DNA of 39,518 bases, taken from the NCBI RefSeq assembly GCF_001434665.1, contig NZ_AZDG01000023.1, forward strand, positions 1 through 39,518, in the 5' to 3' direction. Below the pieces are notes generated by a model that saw only the letters and a program-made list of their open reading frames with translations, was not told the origin of the DNA and made no database searches. The position numbers were made by a program, and so were the translations under genes. Positions 9,067 through 16,919 of this stretch are shown here, piece after piece (position 1 is the first letter of the stretch; each line of letters opens with the position of its first letter). The stretch comes from Companilactobacillus tucceti DSM 20183 (lineage in GTDB: Bacteria; Bacillota; Bacilli; Lactobacillales; Lactobacillaceae).

Positions 9067-9870
9067 ATGGCTGAAGAACAAGACCAATACATCTATAGAT
9101 TAGATGAAAAAGAACACGAAATTGCTATGGAAACTAAAGATCTTCAAGTTTTCTATGGTCAAAAAGAAGCTATGCACAAAGCTTCATTACAGTTTGAACG
9201 CTACAAAATCACCTCTTTGATCGGTGCGTCTGGATCTGGTAAGTCAACTTTCTTGCGTTCTTTAAATCGAATGAACGACAATGTTCCTGGGGCCAGTGTT
9301 AAGGGTGAAATTATTTATCGAGGTTTGGATATCAACAAAGATGATGTTGATATTTATGAAACTAGAAAACATATTGGAATGGTATTTCAACGTCCCAATC
9401 CTTTTTCTAAATCAATCTACGATAATATAACTTTTGCTTTGAAACGACACGGATTACATGACAAAGATAAGTTGGATGAAATTGTTGAAACGACACTCAA
9501 ACAAGCATCATTATGGGATCAAGTCAAGGACGATCTTCATAAAAGCGCCTTAGCATTATCTGGTGGTCAACAACAACGCCTATGTATTGCGCGTGCAATC
9601 GCAATGAAACCTGATATTTTATTGATGGACGAACCGGCCAGTGCATTGGACCCTATTTCTACTTCTAACGTAGAAGAAACTATGCTAAGTTTAAAAGATA
9701 GATTTACTATTATTATCGTCACTCATAACATGCAGCAAGCTGCGAGAATTAGTGATTATACAGCCTTCTTCCACATGGGACATGCGGTAGAATTTAATGA
9801 AACAAGAAAAATCTTTACACGTCCAAAAATTAAGACAACTGAGGATTATGTTTCTGGACATTTTGGATAG
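9067..9870 (+). CDS. pstB1: phosphate ABC transporter ATPase PstB, first copy
   Basis: This cytoplasmic ATPase powers PstCA (267 aa). It shows Walker [10 protein letters not shown], signature [15 protein letters not shown], Walker [14 protein letters not shown] and the switch histidine in IIVTHNM. It has a longer N-terminus than the second copy, about 20 extra residues rich in acidic and glutamine residues. Two adjacent pstB paralogues are common in Firmicutes (known), and either could serve the same permease. A ribosome site GGGAGAG (9054-9060) lies before the ATG, four bases after pstA. Confidence 0.95.
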   Translation: MAEEQDQYIYRLDEKEHEIAMETKDLQVFYGQKEAMHKASLQFERYKITSLIGASGSGKSTFLRSLNRMNDNVPGASVKGEIIYRGLDINKDDVDIYETRKHIGMVFQRPNPFSKSIYDNITFALKRHGLHDKDKLDEIVETTLKQASLWDQVKDDLHKSALALSGGQQQRLCIARAIAMKPDILLMDEPASALDPISTSNVEETMLSLKDRFTIIIVTHNMQQAARISDYTAFFHMGHAVEFNETRKIFTRPKIKTTEDYVSGHFG

Positions 9871-9880
9871 GAGAAAAACT

Positions 9881-10645
9881 TTGGCTGAAAAGAAAAAAAT
9901 TTTGACATCATCAGATGTTCATTTATTTTATGGTAAAAAAGAAGCTCTAAAGGGTATTAATCTTGATTTTAACGAACATGAAATTACAGCTTTGATTGGA
10001 CCATCAGGTTGTGGGAAATCAACCTATCTTCGTTGCCTAAATCGAATGAACGATCTGATTCCAAGTGTAACTATTACAGGAACAATTAGTTTAAATGGCA
10101 AAAATATTTACGCACCAAACATTGATACGGTAGAATTAAGGAAACAAGTAGGAATGGTTTTCCAACAACCTAATCCATTTCCATTTTCTGTTTATGATAA
10201 TGTGGTTTATGGTTTGAGATTGGCTGGCGTTAAAGATAAAGCAGTTCTTGACGAAGCAGTAGAAACCAGCTTACAAAGTGCCGCCGTTTGGGATGATGTT
10301 AAGGATAAGCTTCATCAAAGTGCATTATCACTTTCTGGTGGACAGCAACAAAGAGTTTGTATTGCAAGAGTTTTAGCAGTTAAACCAGATATTATCCTTT
10401 TAGATGAACCAACTTCAGCACTAGATCCTATTTCTTCAGCAAAAGTTGAGAATACATTGCTGGACTTGAGGGATGACTATACTATCATTACTGTAACTCA
10501 CAATATGCAACAAGCTTCGAGAATCTCAGATCAAACAGCTTTCTTCTTGAACGGAGAATTGATCGAAGCGGATAAAACAAAAAACATTTTCTTAAATCCA
10601 CAAGAAAAACAAACAGAAGATTATATTTCCGGGAAGTTCGGATAG
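9881..10645 (+). CDS. pstB2: phosphate ABC transporter ATPase PstB, second copy
   Basis: This is the second PstB ATPase, 254 aa from TTG 9881, with TAGGAG just upstream. The longer reading frame from 9797 overlaps pstB1 by 74 bases and has no comparable ribosome site, so I reject it. Motifs are Walker [10 protein letters not shown], signature [15 protein letters not shown] and Walker [14 protein letters not shown]. It is clearly paralogous to the upstream gene, with the same end (TEDYxSGxFG), so an old tandem duplication is likely. It lies in the pst operon, 10 bases after pstB1 and 13 before phoU. Confidence 0.95.
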   Translation: MAEKKKILTSSDVHLFYGKKEALKGINLDFNEHEITALIGPSGCGKSTYLRCLNRMNDLIPSVTITGTISLNGKNIYAPNIDTVELRKQVGMVFQQPNPFPFSVYDNVVYGLRLAGVKDKAVLDEAVETSLQSAAVWDDVKDKLHQSALSLSGGQQQRVCIARVLAVKPDIILLDEPTSALDPISSAKVENTLLDLRDDYTIITVTHNMQQASRISDQTAFFLNGELIEADKTKNIFLNPQEKQTEDYISGKFG

Positions 10646-10658
10646 GGGGCATAAAGTT

Positions 10659-11336
10659 ATGCGTAGTACGTTCGAAGAAGAACTTAGTAATTTACATTTA
10701 AGATTCTCAGAAATGGGAATGATGGCTAGTGAAGCCATTATGAAATCCGTTAAAGGATACATTGACCATGATAAAGAATTAGCTAAAGATGTTCTTTTAA
10801 AAGATCATTTCATAAATATTAGAGAAATGGACTTAGAGAAAGAATCATTTGAGATGATTGCTTTACAACAACCAGTTACTTCAGATTTAAGAATGATTGT
10901 CACAGTCCTTAAGGCTAGTTCTGATTTGGAAAGAATCGGTGATCACGCTGTAAGTATTGCGCAAGAAACTATTCGTGTGAAAGGTGAGCATAGAATCCCA
11001 GAAATTGAAAAATTAATTGCTGAGATGGGTGAACTTAGTACAAAAATTGTGGAAGATTCACTTGAAGCTTATCTTAAAAAAGATGAAGAATTAGCCCGTG
11101 AAGTTTCTCGTCGTGATATTAGAATTGACGAAAAGAGTCGTGCCATCAGTAAATTGTGTATTGAAGATATGCAAAAGAAGTCAGACAATGTATTAAGCGG
11201 TACATCATATATGTTAGTTGCTAGTTATCTCGAACGTGTTGGTGATTATGCAACAAACATCTGTGAATGGGTCGTTTACTTAAATAGCGGCCATGTGATT
11301 GAATTAAATCACAAAGGTGAAAATCCAAAAATGTAG
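10659..11336 (+). CDS. phoU: phosphate transport regulator PhoU
   Basis: PhoU is a cytoplasmic all-helical protein that links Pst activity to PhoR signalling and prevents excess phosphate uptake. The 225 aa form two PhoU repeats, each with the metal-binding motif: SDLERIGDHA in the first and YLERVGDYATN in the second. The start ATG follows AGGGGG (10644-10648 region). It is the last gene of the pst operon. No obvious terminator follows in the 56 bases before the next gene; there is only a small ACAAC-TAT-GTTGT dyad at 11349-11361. Confidence 0.94.
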   Translation: MRSTFEEELSNLHLRFSEMGMMASEAIMKSVKGYIDHDKELAKDVLLKDHFINIREMDLEKESFEMIALQQPVTSDLRMIVTVLKASSDLERIGDHAVSIAQETIRVKGEHRIPEIEKLIAEMGELSTKIVEDSLEAYLKKDEELAREVSRRDIRIDEKSRAISKLCIEDMQKKSDNVLSGTSYMLVASYLERVGDYATNICEWVVYLNSGHVIELNHKGENPKM

Positions 11337-11392
11337 TTTGAAATTTACACAACTATGTTGTATATTTTGGAAACAAGTTGAGGTGAAATTTC

Positions 11393-11662
11393 GTGAACAA
11401 AAGAATTACTAGATCGAGTGACGATCGTTTTCTTGCCGGTGTATGTGGCGGTCTAGGTGAATATTTTGGAATTGATTCTACTTGGATTAGGTTAGGATTT
11501 ATTTTCATGACACCATTCAGTTATTTCTTAACAATACTTGTTTATGTAGTATGTGTTTTCTTGATGCCAGAAAAGCGTAATGTGCAAGAGACAAGCTATC
11601 ATGCACGGCATCGTCACCTAAGAAGAGATTCAACTAAGGAGCTGAATAAAAACAAAAAATGA
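11393..11662 (+). CDS. PspC domain envelope-stress protein
   Basis: This small membrane protein (89 aa) has an N-terminal PspC domain: the pattern RSSDDRFLAGVCGGLGEYFG is followed by one hydrophobic helix (about 30-60) ending in FLMPE. The C-terminus is basic and cytoplasmic by prediction. PspC proteins sense or buffer envelope stress; this one resembles YvlC of Bacillus subtilis. The start is GTG 11393 after GAGGTGA (11380-11386). Its stop overlaps the next ATG (ATGA), so the two are coupled. The order yvlC-yvlD-hprK-lgt is also found in B. subtilis (established synteny), which supports the calls. Confidence 0.85.
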   Translation: MNKRITRSSDDRFLAGVCGGLGEYFGIDSTWIRLGFIFMTPFSYFLTILVYVVCVFLMPEKRNVQETSYHARHRHLRRDSTKELNKNKK

Positions 11663-12024
11663 AATTATTAGTAAAAGTGGCTATTCATACGCTGTTATTT
11701 TTAGCAATAGCGCGTTTATTACCCAACATGTTTAGAATTGACAGTTTAGCAACGGCAATTTTAGCCAGTTTTGTCTTGGTATTGTTAAACTGGACCGTCA
11801 AACCAATTTTACATGTTATTTCATTTCCAATAACTTTTATGACCTTTGGATTGTTCTCGTTTGTGATCAGTGCGATCACTTTGGAGTTAACATCATTTAT
11901 CCTAGGTTCAAATAGTTTTTACTTCAGTAGCTTTGGTGCCGCTTTAGTAGTGGCAGTCATTTTAGCCATTTGTAACTCGATTATAAATAGCTATACTATG
12001 AACAATTTCCAAAAACGCGTCTAG
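11659..12024 (+). CDS. YvlD-like membrane protein of the phage-holin 4 superfamily
   Basis: This is a 121-aa integral membrane protein with four predicted helices (about 5-20, 27-50, 54-80, 88-112). It matches the Phage_holin_4_2/YvlD type by the pattern LNWTVKPILHVISFPITFMT. Despite the family name there is no sign of a phage here; the chromosomal members sit beside PspC-domain proteins and are linked to envelope stress (known for B. subtilis yvlCD; exact function unknown). It starts at ATG 11659, overlapping the previous stop. A strong terminator overlaps its last codons. Confidence 0.8.
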   Translation: MKLLVKVAIHTLLFLAIARLLPNMFRIDSLATAILASFVLVLLNWTVKPILHVISFPITFMTFGLFSFVISAITLELTSFILGSNSFYFSSFGAALVVAVILAICNSIINSYTMNNFQKRV

Positions 12025-12037
12025 GACGCGTTTTTTT
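12012..12037 (+). terminator. intrinsic terminator after the pspC-yvlD pair
   Basis: The stem ACGCGTC/GACGCGT (12015-12021 with 12025-12031) has a 3-base loop and a run of T. The left arm lies inside the last codons of the yvlD-like gene. It separates the envelope-stress pair from hprK. Confidence 0.85.
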
Positions 12038-12088
12038 AATACAGATTAATGATAAACTTATTAAAAAGAAGATTTGTGAGGGTTGATT

Positions 12089-13033
12089 ATGTCAAGTTTT
12101 GTTACAGTAGCTGATTTAGTTAAAGATAACGAATTGAAAGTTTATAGTGGAGAAGAACTTTTGGATGAGAAGAAGGTTACGACTAGTGATATTTCCCGTC
12201 CAGGAATTGAATTAACTGGGTACTTTGATTACTATCCTAGTGAACGTATTCAATTATTTGGTCAAACAGAATCTGCTTATTCACGTTCAATGACGGCTAA
12301 TAACCGTTATAAAGTAATGTTAGAGATCTGTCGTGAAGATACTCCTGTTTTACTGATCTCACGTGCTATTCAACCAAGTGAAGAATTATTAAAAGCAGCA
12401 GAAGAACACAAAGTACCAGTAATTGGATCTGAATTACCAACTACAAGACTTTCAAGTATGATTACAGAATATTTAGATAGACGATTGGCACCAAGAGAAT
12501 CCATCCATGGTGTTTTCGTCGATGTATATGGAATCGGAATCTTATTGACGGGTCATTCTGGAATTGGTAAAAGTGAAACTGCTTTGGAATTAGTTAAACG
12601 AGGACACCGACTTATCGCTGATGACCGTGTTGATGTTTATCAACAAGATGAAAAAACTATTGTCGGTGAAGCACCTAAAATTTTGAATCACTTATTGGAG
12701 ATACGTGGAATTGGTATCATCGATGTAATGAATTTATTTGGTGCTGGAGCTGTACGTTCATCGAGTGATATTCAGCTTATTATCAATCTAGAAAATTGGT
12801 CACCAGATAAAAACTATGACCGAATTGGATCAATGGAAAATAAGCGTGAGATTTTTGATGTTCAAGTTCCGCAAATCACTGTTCCAGTTAAAGTTGGTCG
12901 TAATATTTCTATTATTATCGAAGTAGCCGCAATGAATTATCGTGCAAAGAAAATGGGCTATGATGCAACAAAGAAATTTGAAGAAAACCTCGGGGCTTTG
13001 ATTCAAGATAATACAAACAAGGAAGATAAATAA
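12089..13033 (+). CDS. hprK: HPr kinase/phosphorylase
   Basis: HprK phosphorylates HPr at Ser46 in response to fructose-1,6-bisphosphate and reverses this with phosphate, setting carbon catabolite control in Firmicutes. The 314-aa product has an N-terminal domain (1-130), Walker [10 protein letters not shown] and the family signature [15 protein letters not shown]. The ATG at 12089, after GTGAGGG (12076-12082), is chosen over an in-frame TTG six bases upstream that abuts the ribosome site. The stop overlaps the lgt start (TAATG), so the two genes are coupled, as in most Firmicutes. Confidence 0.96.
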   Translation: MSSFVTVADLVKDNELKVYSGEELLDEKKVTTSDISRPGIELTGYFDYYPSERIQLFGQTESAYSRSMTANNRYKVMLEICREDTPVLLISRAIQPSEELLKAAEEHKVPVIGSELPTTRLSSMITEYLDRRLAPRESIHGVFVDVYGIGILLTGHSGIGKSETALELVKRGHRLIADDRVDVYQQDEKTIVGEAPKILNHLLEIRGIGIIDVMNLFGAGAVRSSSDIQLIINLENWSPDKNYDRIGSMENKREIFDVQVPQITVPVKVGRNISIIIEVAAMNYRAKKMGYDATKKFEENLGALIQDNTNKEDK

Positions 13034-13845
13034 TGCTTAATTTGCTAGCTTTGAATCCAATCGCCTTTAATCTTGGCGGTTTGCAGATCCATTGGTATGG
13101 ATTGATTATTGCTTTTGGTGCATTGATAGGTGTCTTAATGGCATTATCTGAGGCCAAAAAGCGTGGAGTAGATCCAGAAAATATTTTGGATTTAGTATTA
13201 TATGGTGTTCCGATAGGGTTAATAGGTGCCAGAATTTACTATGTAATTTTTGAATTACCATTTTATGTTGCTAATCCAGGTGAGATCATTAAAATCTGGC
13301 ACGGTGGAATTGCGATATATGGTGGATTGATTGCCGCCTTTATTGTTTTGATAGTTTTGTGTAAGAAAAGAAACATTTCAATTTGGACGATGTTAGATAT
13401 TGCTGCACCATCGGTTCTATTAGGACAAATTGTTGGTCGCTGGGGTAATTTTATGAACCAAGAAGCTTTTGGTGGTAAGACGACCTTATCATTTTTACAG
13501 TCACTTCATTTACCTGACTTTATTGTTCAACAAATGTACATTAATGGTGCATATCGACAACCGACCTTTTTATATGAGTCAAGTTGGAATGTAATCGGAT
13601 TGATTATTATTTTGGCATTACGTCATAGAAAGCAATTATTTAAGCGTGGCGAAGTCTTTCTAGCATACTTAGTTTGGTATCCTTTAGGAAGATTCTTTGT
13701 TGAAGGTATGAGAACGGATAGTCTGTATATTTTTCCAGGAATTAGAGTTTCTCAAGTGTTATCGTTGATTTTATTGGCAGTTGCAATTATCCTATTTATC
13801 TATCGTCGCAAAAAATATCAGGAACCATGGTATCAAGATGTTTGA
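13033..13845 (+). CDS. lgt: prolipoprotein diacylglyceryl transferase
   Basis: Lgt transfers diacylglycerol from phosphatidylglycerol to the lipobox cysteine of prolipoproteins such as the PstS encoded upstream. The product is 270 aa with about seven membrane helices. The hallmark [14 protein letters not shown] and the HGG segment near 95-97 are present. It starts at the ATG that shares one base with the hprK stop. No clear ribosome site is needed if translation is coupled. Confidence 0.95.
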   Translation: MLNLLALNPIAFNLGGLQIHWYGLIIAFGALIGVLMALSEAKKRGVDPENILDLVLYGVPIGLIGARIYYVIFELPFYVANPGEIIKIWHGGIAIYGGLIAAFIVLIVLCKKRNISIWTMLDIAAPSVLLGQIVGRWGNFMNQEAFGGKTTLSFLQSLHLPDFIVQQMYINGAYRQPTFLYESSWNVIGLIIILALRHRKQLFKRGEVFLAYLVWYPLGRFFVEGMRTDSLYIFPGIRVSQVLSLILLAVAIILFIYRRKKYQEPWYQDV

Positions 13846-13911
13846 GCAAGATAATAGCTATTTTTATTTAAAATGGTAATATTTGTTAAGTATTTATGAG
13901 GAGGTAAGCTG

Positions 13912-14850
13912 ATGAAAACATATGATGTTGTTGTAATTGGAGCAGGACCTGGTGGATTAACTGCCGCACTTTATGCTTCACGTGCAAACTTGTCAGTAAT
14001 GATTTTAGATCGTGGTATTTATGGTGGACAAATGAATAATACTGCGGAAATAGAGAATTATCCTGGTTTTGACAGTATTTTGGGACCAGACTTGAGTGAA
14101 AAAATGTATAATTCATCTACTCGCTTTGGCGCAGATTTTGGTTATGGTACTGTTGAATCTGTTGAGGATAAAGGTGACGTTAAAGTTATCCATACTGACG
14201 ATGGCGATTATGAAACTAAAGTTGTTATTATTGCAACTGGTTCACAATATAAGAAAATCGGTGTTCCTGGTGAGGAAGAGCTTTCAGGACGTGGAGTTTC
14301 TTACTGTGCCGTATGTGATGGGGCATTCTTTAAAGACCAAGATGTAGCCGTTATTGGTGGTGGAGATTCAGCTGTTGAAGAAGGAGTTTATTTAACTCAA
14401 ATGGCTAAATCAGTAACTATCATTCACCGTCGTGATCAATTACGTGCTCAAAAAGTTCTCCAAGATCGCGCCTTCAAAAATGATAAGATCAAGTTCGTTT
14501 GGAATGCTGATGTTAAAGAAATTACCAGCGAAAACGATAAAGTATCAGGTGTTAAATATGTAGATAAAGAAACTGGTGAAGAACATGTTGTTCCTGCTAA
14601 AGGTGCCTTTATTTATGTAGGTATTCAACCAATGACAGAACCATTCAAGAGCTTAGGTGTATTGGATGCAGATGGTTGGATCGATACAAACGAAAATATG
14701 GAAACTAATGTTGCTGGTGTTTATGCAGTTGGGGATGTTCGTAAGAAGAGTCTTCGTCAAGTAGCTATTGCTGTTGGTGAAGGTGGAATTGCCGGACAAG
14801 AAGCTTTCAACTACATTCAAACATTAGGTGATAAAGTTTCATCTAAATAA
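13912..14850 (+). CDS. trxB: thioredoxin reductase
   Basis: TrxB is an NADPH- and FAD-dependent flavoenzyme that reduces thioredoxin. The 312 aa show FAD-binding GAGPGGLTAALYASRA at the N-terminus, redox-active CAVCDG (about residues 134-139), the NADPH site GGGDSAVEEG, and the C-terminal FAD motif GVYAVGDVR. GAGGAGGT (13899-13906) precedes the ATG. A possible extended -10 box TGGTAATAT lies at 13874-13882. A clear terminator follows. Confidence 0.96.
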   Translation: MKTYDVVVIGAGPGGLTAALYASRANLSVMILDRGIYGGQMNNTAEIENYPGFDSILGPDLSEKMYNSSTRFGADFGYGTVESVEDKGDVKVIHTDDGDYETKVVIIATGSQYKKIGVPGEEELSGRGVSYCAVCDGAFFKDQDVAVIGGGDSAVEEGVYLTQMAKSVTIIHRRDQLRAQKVLQDRAFKNDKIKFVWNADVKEITSENDKVSGVKYVDKETGEEHVVPAKGAFIYVGIQPMTEPFKSLGVLDADGWIDTNENMETNVAGVYAVGDVRKKSLRQVAIAVGEGGIAGQEAFNYIQTLGDKVSSK

Positions 14851-14866
14851 TAAATATTTATTGTTG

Positions 14867-14898
14867 GTCATATTGCCTATTGGCAATATGGCTTTTTT
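14867..14898 (+). terminator. intrinsic terminator after trxB
   Basis: An 11-bp stem with one G-T wobble pairs 14867-14877 with 14882-14892 (GTCATATTGCC with GGCAATATGGC). The loop is 4 bases and six T follow. Confidence 0.88.
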
Positions 14899-14955
14899 GT
14901 TTTGTCATTTTTAAGTAATATTTAAACTTTTATTGGTAAACTTTATTAAATCAGT

Positions 14956-14984
14956 TTTTAATAGCACTATTAGATTGTTATAAT
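14956..14984 (+). promoter_or_regulatory. candidate pgcA promoter
   Basis: A perfect -10 TATAAT (14979-14984) has a weak -35 TTTTAA (14956-14961) at 17-base spacing. It lies about 40 bases before the ATG, and a 12-base palindrome GTAAGGTCTTAC (14993-15004) falls in the leader. Confidence 0.6.
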
Positions 14985-15023
14985 AGAAAAATGTAAGGTC
15001 TTACAAATTAGGAGGACGAATTA

Positions 15024-16742
15024 ATGTCTTGGCAAGAAACAATGCAAAATTGGCTTGATTATAAAGAGCTTGATCCTGAATTAAAACAACAATTATTGAA
15101 ATTAAAAGAAGATAAAGAAACAGCTCAAGAAGCATTTTATGCACCAATGGAATTTGGTACAGCTGGAATGCGTGGTTTGATTGGACCTGGTATCAATCGT
15201 ATGAATATCTATACAGTTAGACAAGCTGCAGAAGGTTTAGCTGCTTTTATGGATACTTTGGATGAAGCAACTAAAAAACGTGGAGTAGCAATCAGTTACG
15301 ATTCACGTTATTATTCACAAGATTTTGCTTTTGAATCAGCCAGAGTTCTTGGTGCACATGGAATACATAGTTATGTATTTGATTCTTTACGCCCAACACC
15401 TGAGTTATCATTTGCGGTTAGAGATCTTAATACATACGCTGGTATTATGATTACCGCAAGCCATAATCCTAAAGAATACAATGGATTTAAGATTTATGGT
15501 CCAGATGGTGGTCAAATGCCTCCAGTTGAATCTGACAATATTACTAGATTTGTTCGTAAAGCAAGTGATCTATTTGCAATCAATACTAAAACAATCACTG
15601 AATTACGTGATGAAAACTTGATGAGCTTAATCGGAGAAGATGTCGATTTAGATTACTTAGATAAGTTAGATACAGTCGTAGTTGATCATAAATTGATCGA
15701 AGAAGTTGGTAACAAGATGAAGTTTGTCTACACACCACTTCACGGAACAGGTAAAATGATTGCTCCAAGAATTTTTCAAAAACTTGGTTTTAAGAATTTT
15801 ACTATGGTTACAAAACAAGCAATTCTTGATCCCGAATTTCCAACTACTCCAGCTCCAAATCCTGAGTTTGCCCAAACATTTGATTTAGCTATTGAAAAGG
15901 GTAAAAAGATTGGTGCCAATATTTTAATTGCAACTGATCCAGATGCAGATAGATTGGGTGCAGCAGTTCGTCAACCTGATGGTTCATACAAATTGATGAC
16001 TGGTAACCAAATTGCTTCAGTACTTTTGAACTACTTATTGAGTGCCAAAAAGAAGTTAGGAACTTTGCCAACAAATGGTGCGGTTGCTAAATCAATCGTC
16101 TCTTCAGAATTGGCAACTAAGATAGCTGAAAAATATGATGTTAAAATGTTTAATGTTTTAACAGGATTTAAATATATTGCTGAAAAAATTGAAGAATTTG
16201 AAGAAACTGGTAGTCATGAATTCTTATTTGGATTTGAAGAAAGTTATGGATACTTAGTTAAACCTTTTGTTAGAGATAAAGATGCCATGCAATCAACTAT
16301 TTTGTTGGCAGAAGCAGCCGCATATTATGAATCAAAAGGTAAAACAATCTATGATGCCTTAGAAGATTTGTATCAAGAATTCGGTTATTATCGTGAAAAG
16401 ACGGTTTCTAAGACATTTGCTGGTATTTCTGGTAAAGAACAAATGAAACAAATTATGGAGAAATTCCATGAAGAAGGAATTAAAGAAGTAAATGGTGTTA
16501 AAGTCGTTGAATCGATCGACTACTTAAAGGACACTGATACAACAGCAAATGGAACCAATAAGACAGGTTTACCAAAGGCTGATGCAATGAAGTTTATTCT
16601 AGAAGATAATACTTGGATCGCTATCCGTCCGTCAGGTACAGAACCTAAGATGAAGTTTTATGTAGGAATTACTAGTGATAGTGATGATAATGCTGCTAAG
16701 AAACTTGAAGAATTTGCTAAAGTTATTGATAGTTGGGAATAA
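15024..16742 (+). CDS. pgcA: alpha-phosphoglucomutase
   Basis: This enzyme interconverts glucose-1-phosphate and glucose-6-phosphate, supplying UDP-glucose for wall polymers and exopolysaccharide. The 572-aa protein has all four domains of the phosphohexomutase family: the catalytic serine loop TASHNPKEYNG, the magnesium-binding loop DPDADRLG, the sugar-binding loop GFEESYGY and the phosphate-binding loop RPSGTEPKMKFY. The length and GFEESYG signature fit the PgcA/PgmB2 group rather than GlmM (about 450 aa). AGGAGGA (15010-15016) precedes the ATG. It is probably monocistronic, with its own promoter and terminator. Confidence 0.95.
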   Translation: MSWQETMQNWLDYKELDPELKQQLLKLKEDKETAQEAFYAPMEFGTAGMRGLIGPGINRMNIYTVRQAAEGLAAFMDTLDEATKKRGVAISYDSRYYSQDFAFESARVLGAHGIHSYVFDSLRPTPELSFAVRDLNTYAGIMITASHNPKEYNGFKIYGPDGGQMPPVESDNITRFVRKASDLFAINTKTITELRDENLMSLIGEDVDLDYLDKLDTVVVDHKLIEEVGNKMKFVYTPLHGTGKMIAPRIFQKLGFKNFTMVTKQAILDPEFPTTPAPNPEFAQTFDLAIEKGKKIGANILIATDPDADRLGAAVRQPDGSYKLMTGNQIASVLLNYLLSAKKKLGTLPTNGAVAKSIVSSELATKIAEKYDVKMFNVLTGFKYIAEKIEEFEETGSHEFLFGFEESYGYLVKPFVRDKDAMQSTILLAEAAAYYESKGKTIYDALEDLYQEFGYYREKTVSKTFAGISGKEQMKQIMEKFHEEGIKEVNGVKVVESIDYLKDTDTTANGTNKTGLPKADAMKFILEDNTWIAIRPSGTEPKMKFYVGITSDSDDNAAKKLEEFAKVIDSWE

Positions 16743-16753
16743 AATAACAACTA

Positions 16754-16796
16754 AAAAAACGATTTGTAATCTTGTTTAGATTACGAATCGTTTTTT
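16754..16796 (+). terminator. intrinsic terminator after pgcA
   Basis: A long stem (about 18 bp, one wobble) pairs 16754-16771 with 16779-16796, from A-rich CGATTTGTAATC to GATTACGAATCG plus T run. The A-rich and T-rich ends mean that it could act on either strand. Confidence 0.85.
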
Positions 16797-16887
16797 GATT
16801 ACGTTCAAATATCTAAAAATAATGTTTTGATGTAAGATAACAATCCGTTTATATGGCGTTTTTATGAATGGTTAATAAATAATGTTA

Positions 16888-16914
16888 TATAATATGAGGT
16901 ATGAAATGAGGGAG
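16888..16914 (+). promoter_or_regulatory. -10 box and ribosome site of the adhesin gene
   Basis: TATAAT at 16888-16893 has no good -35 partner. TGAGGGAG at 16907-16914 lies 5 bases before the ATG. Confidence 0.45.
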
Positions 16915-16919
16915 CGTTT

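Noticed and set aside
9797-9880. N-terminal extension of the second PstB by 28 residues.
   Set aside because: It overlaps the end of pstB1 in another frame. The TTG at 9881 has a proper ribosome site and gives a normal PstB N-terminus.
13886-14347. Alternative-frame ORFs overlapping trxB (minus-strand 13886-14116 and plus-strand 14096-14347).
   Set aside because: They overlap a fully supported trxB, lack ribosome sites, and have compositions typical of out-of-frame translation.
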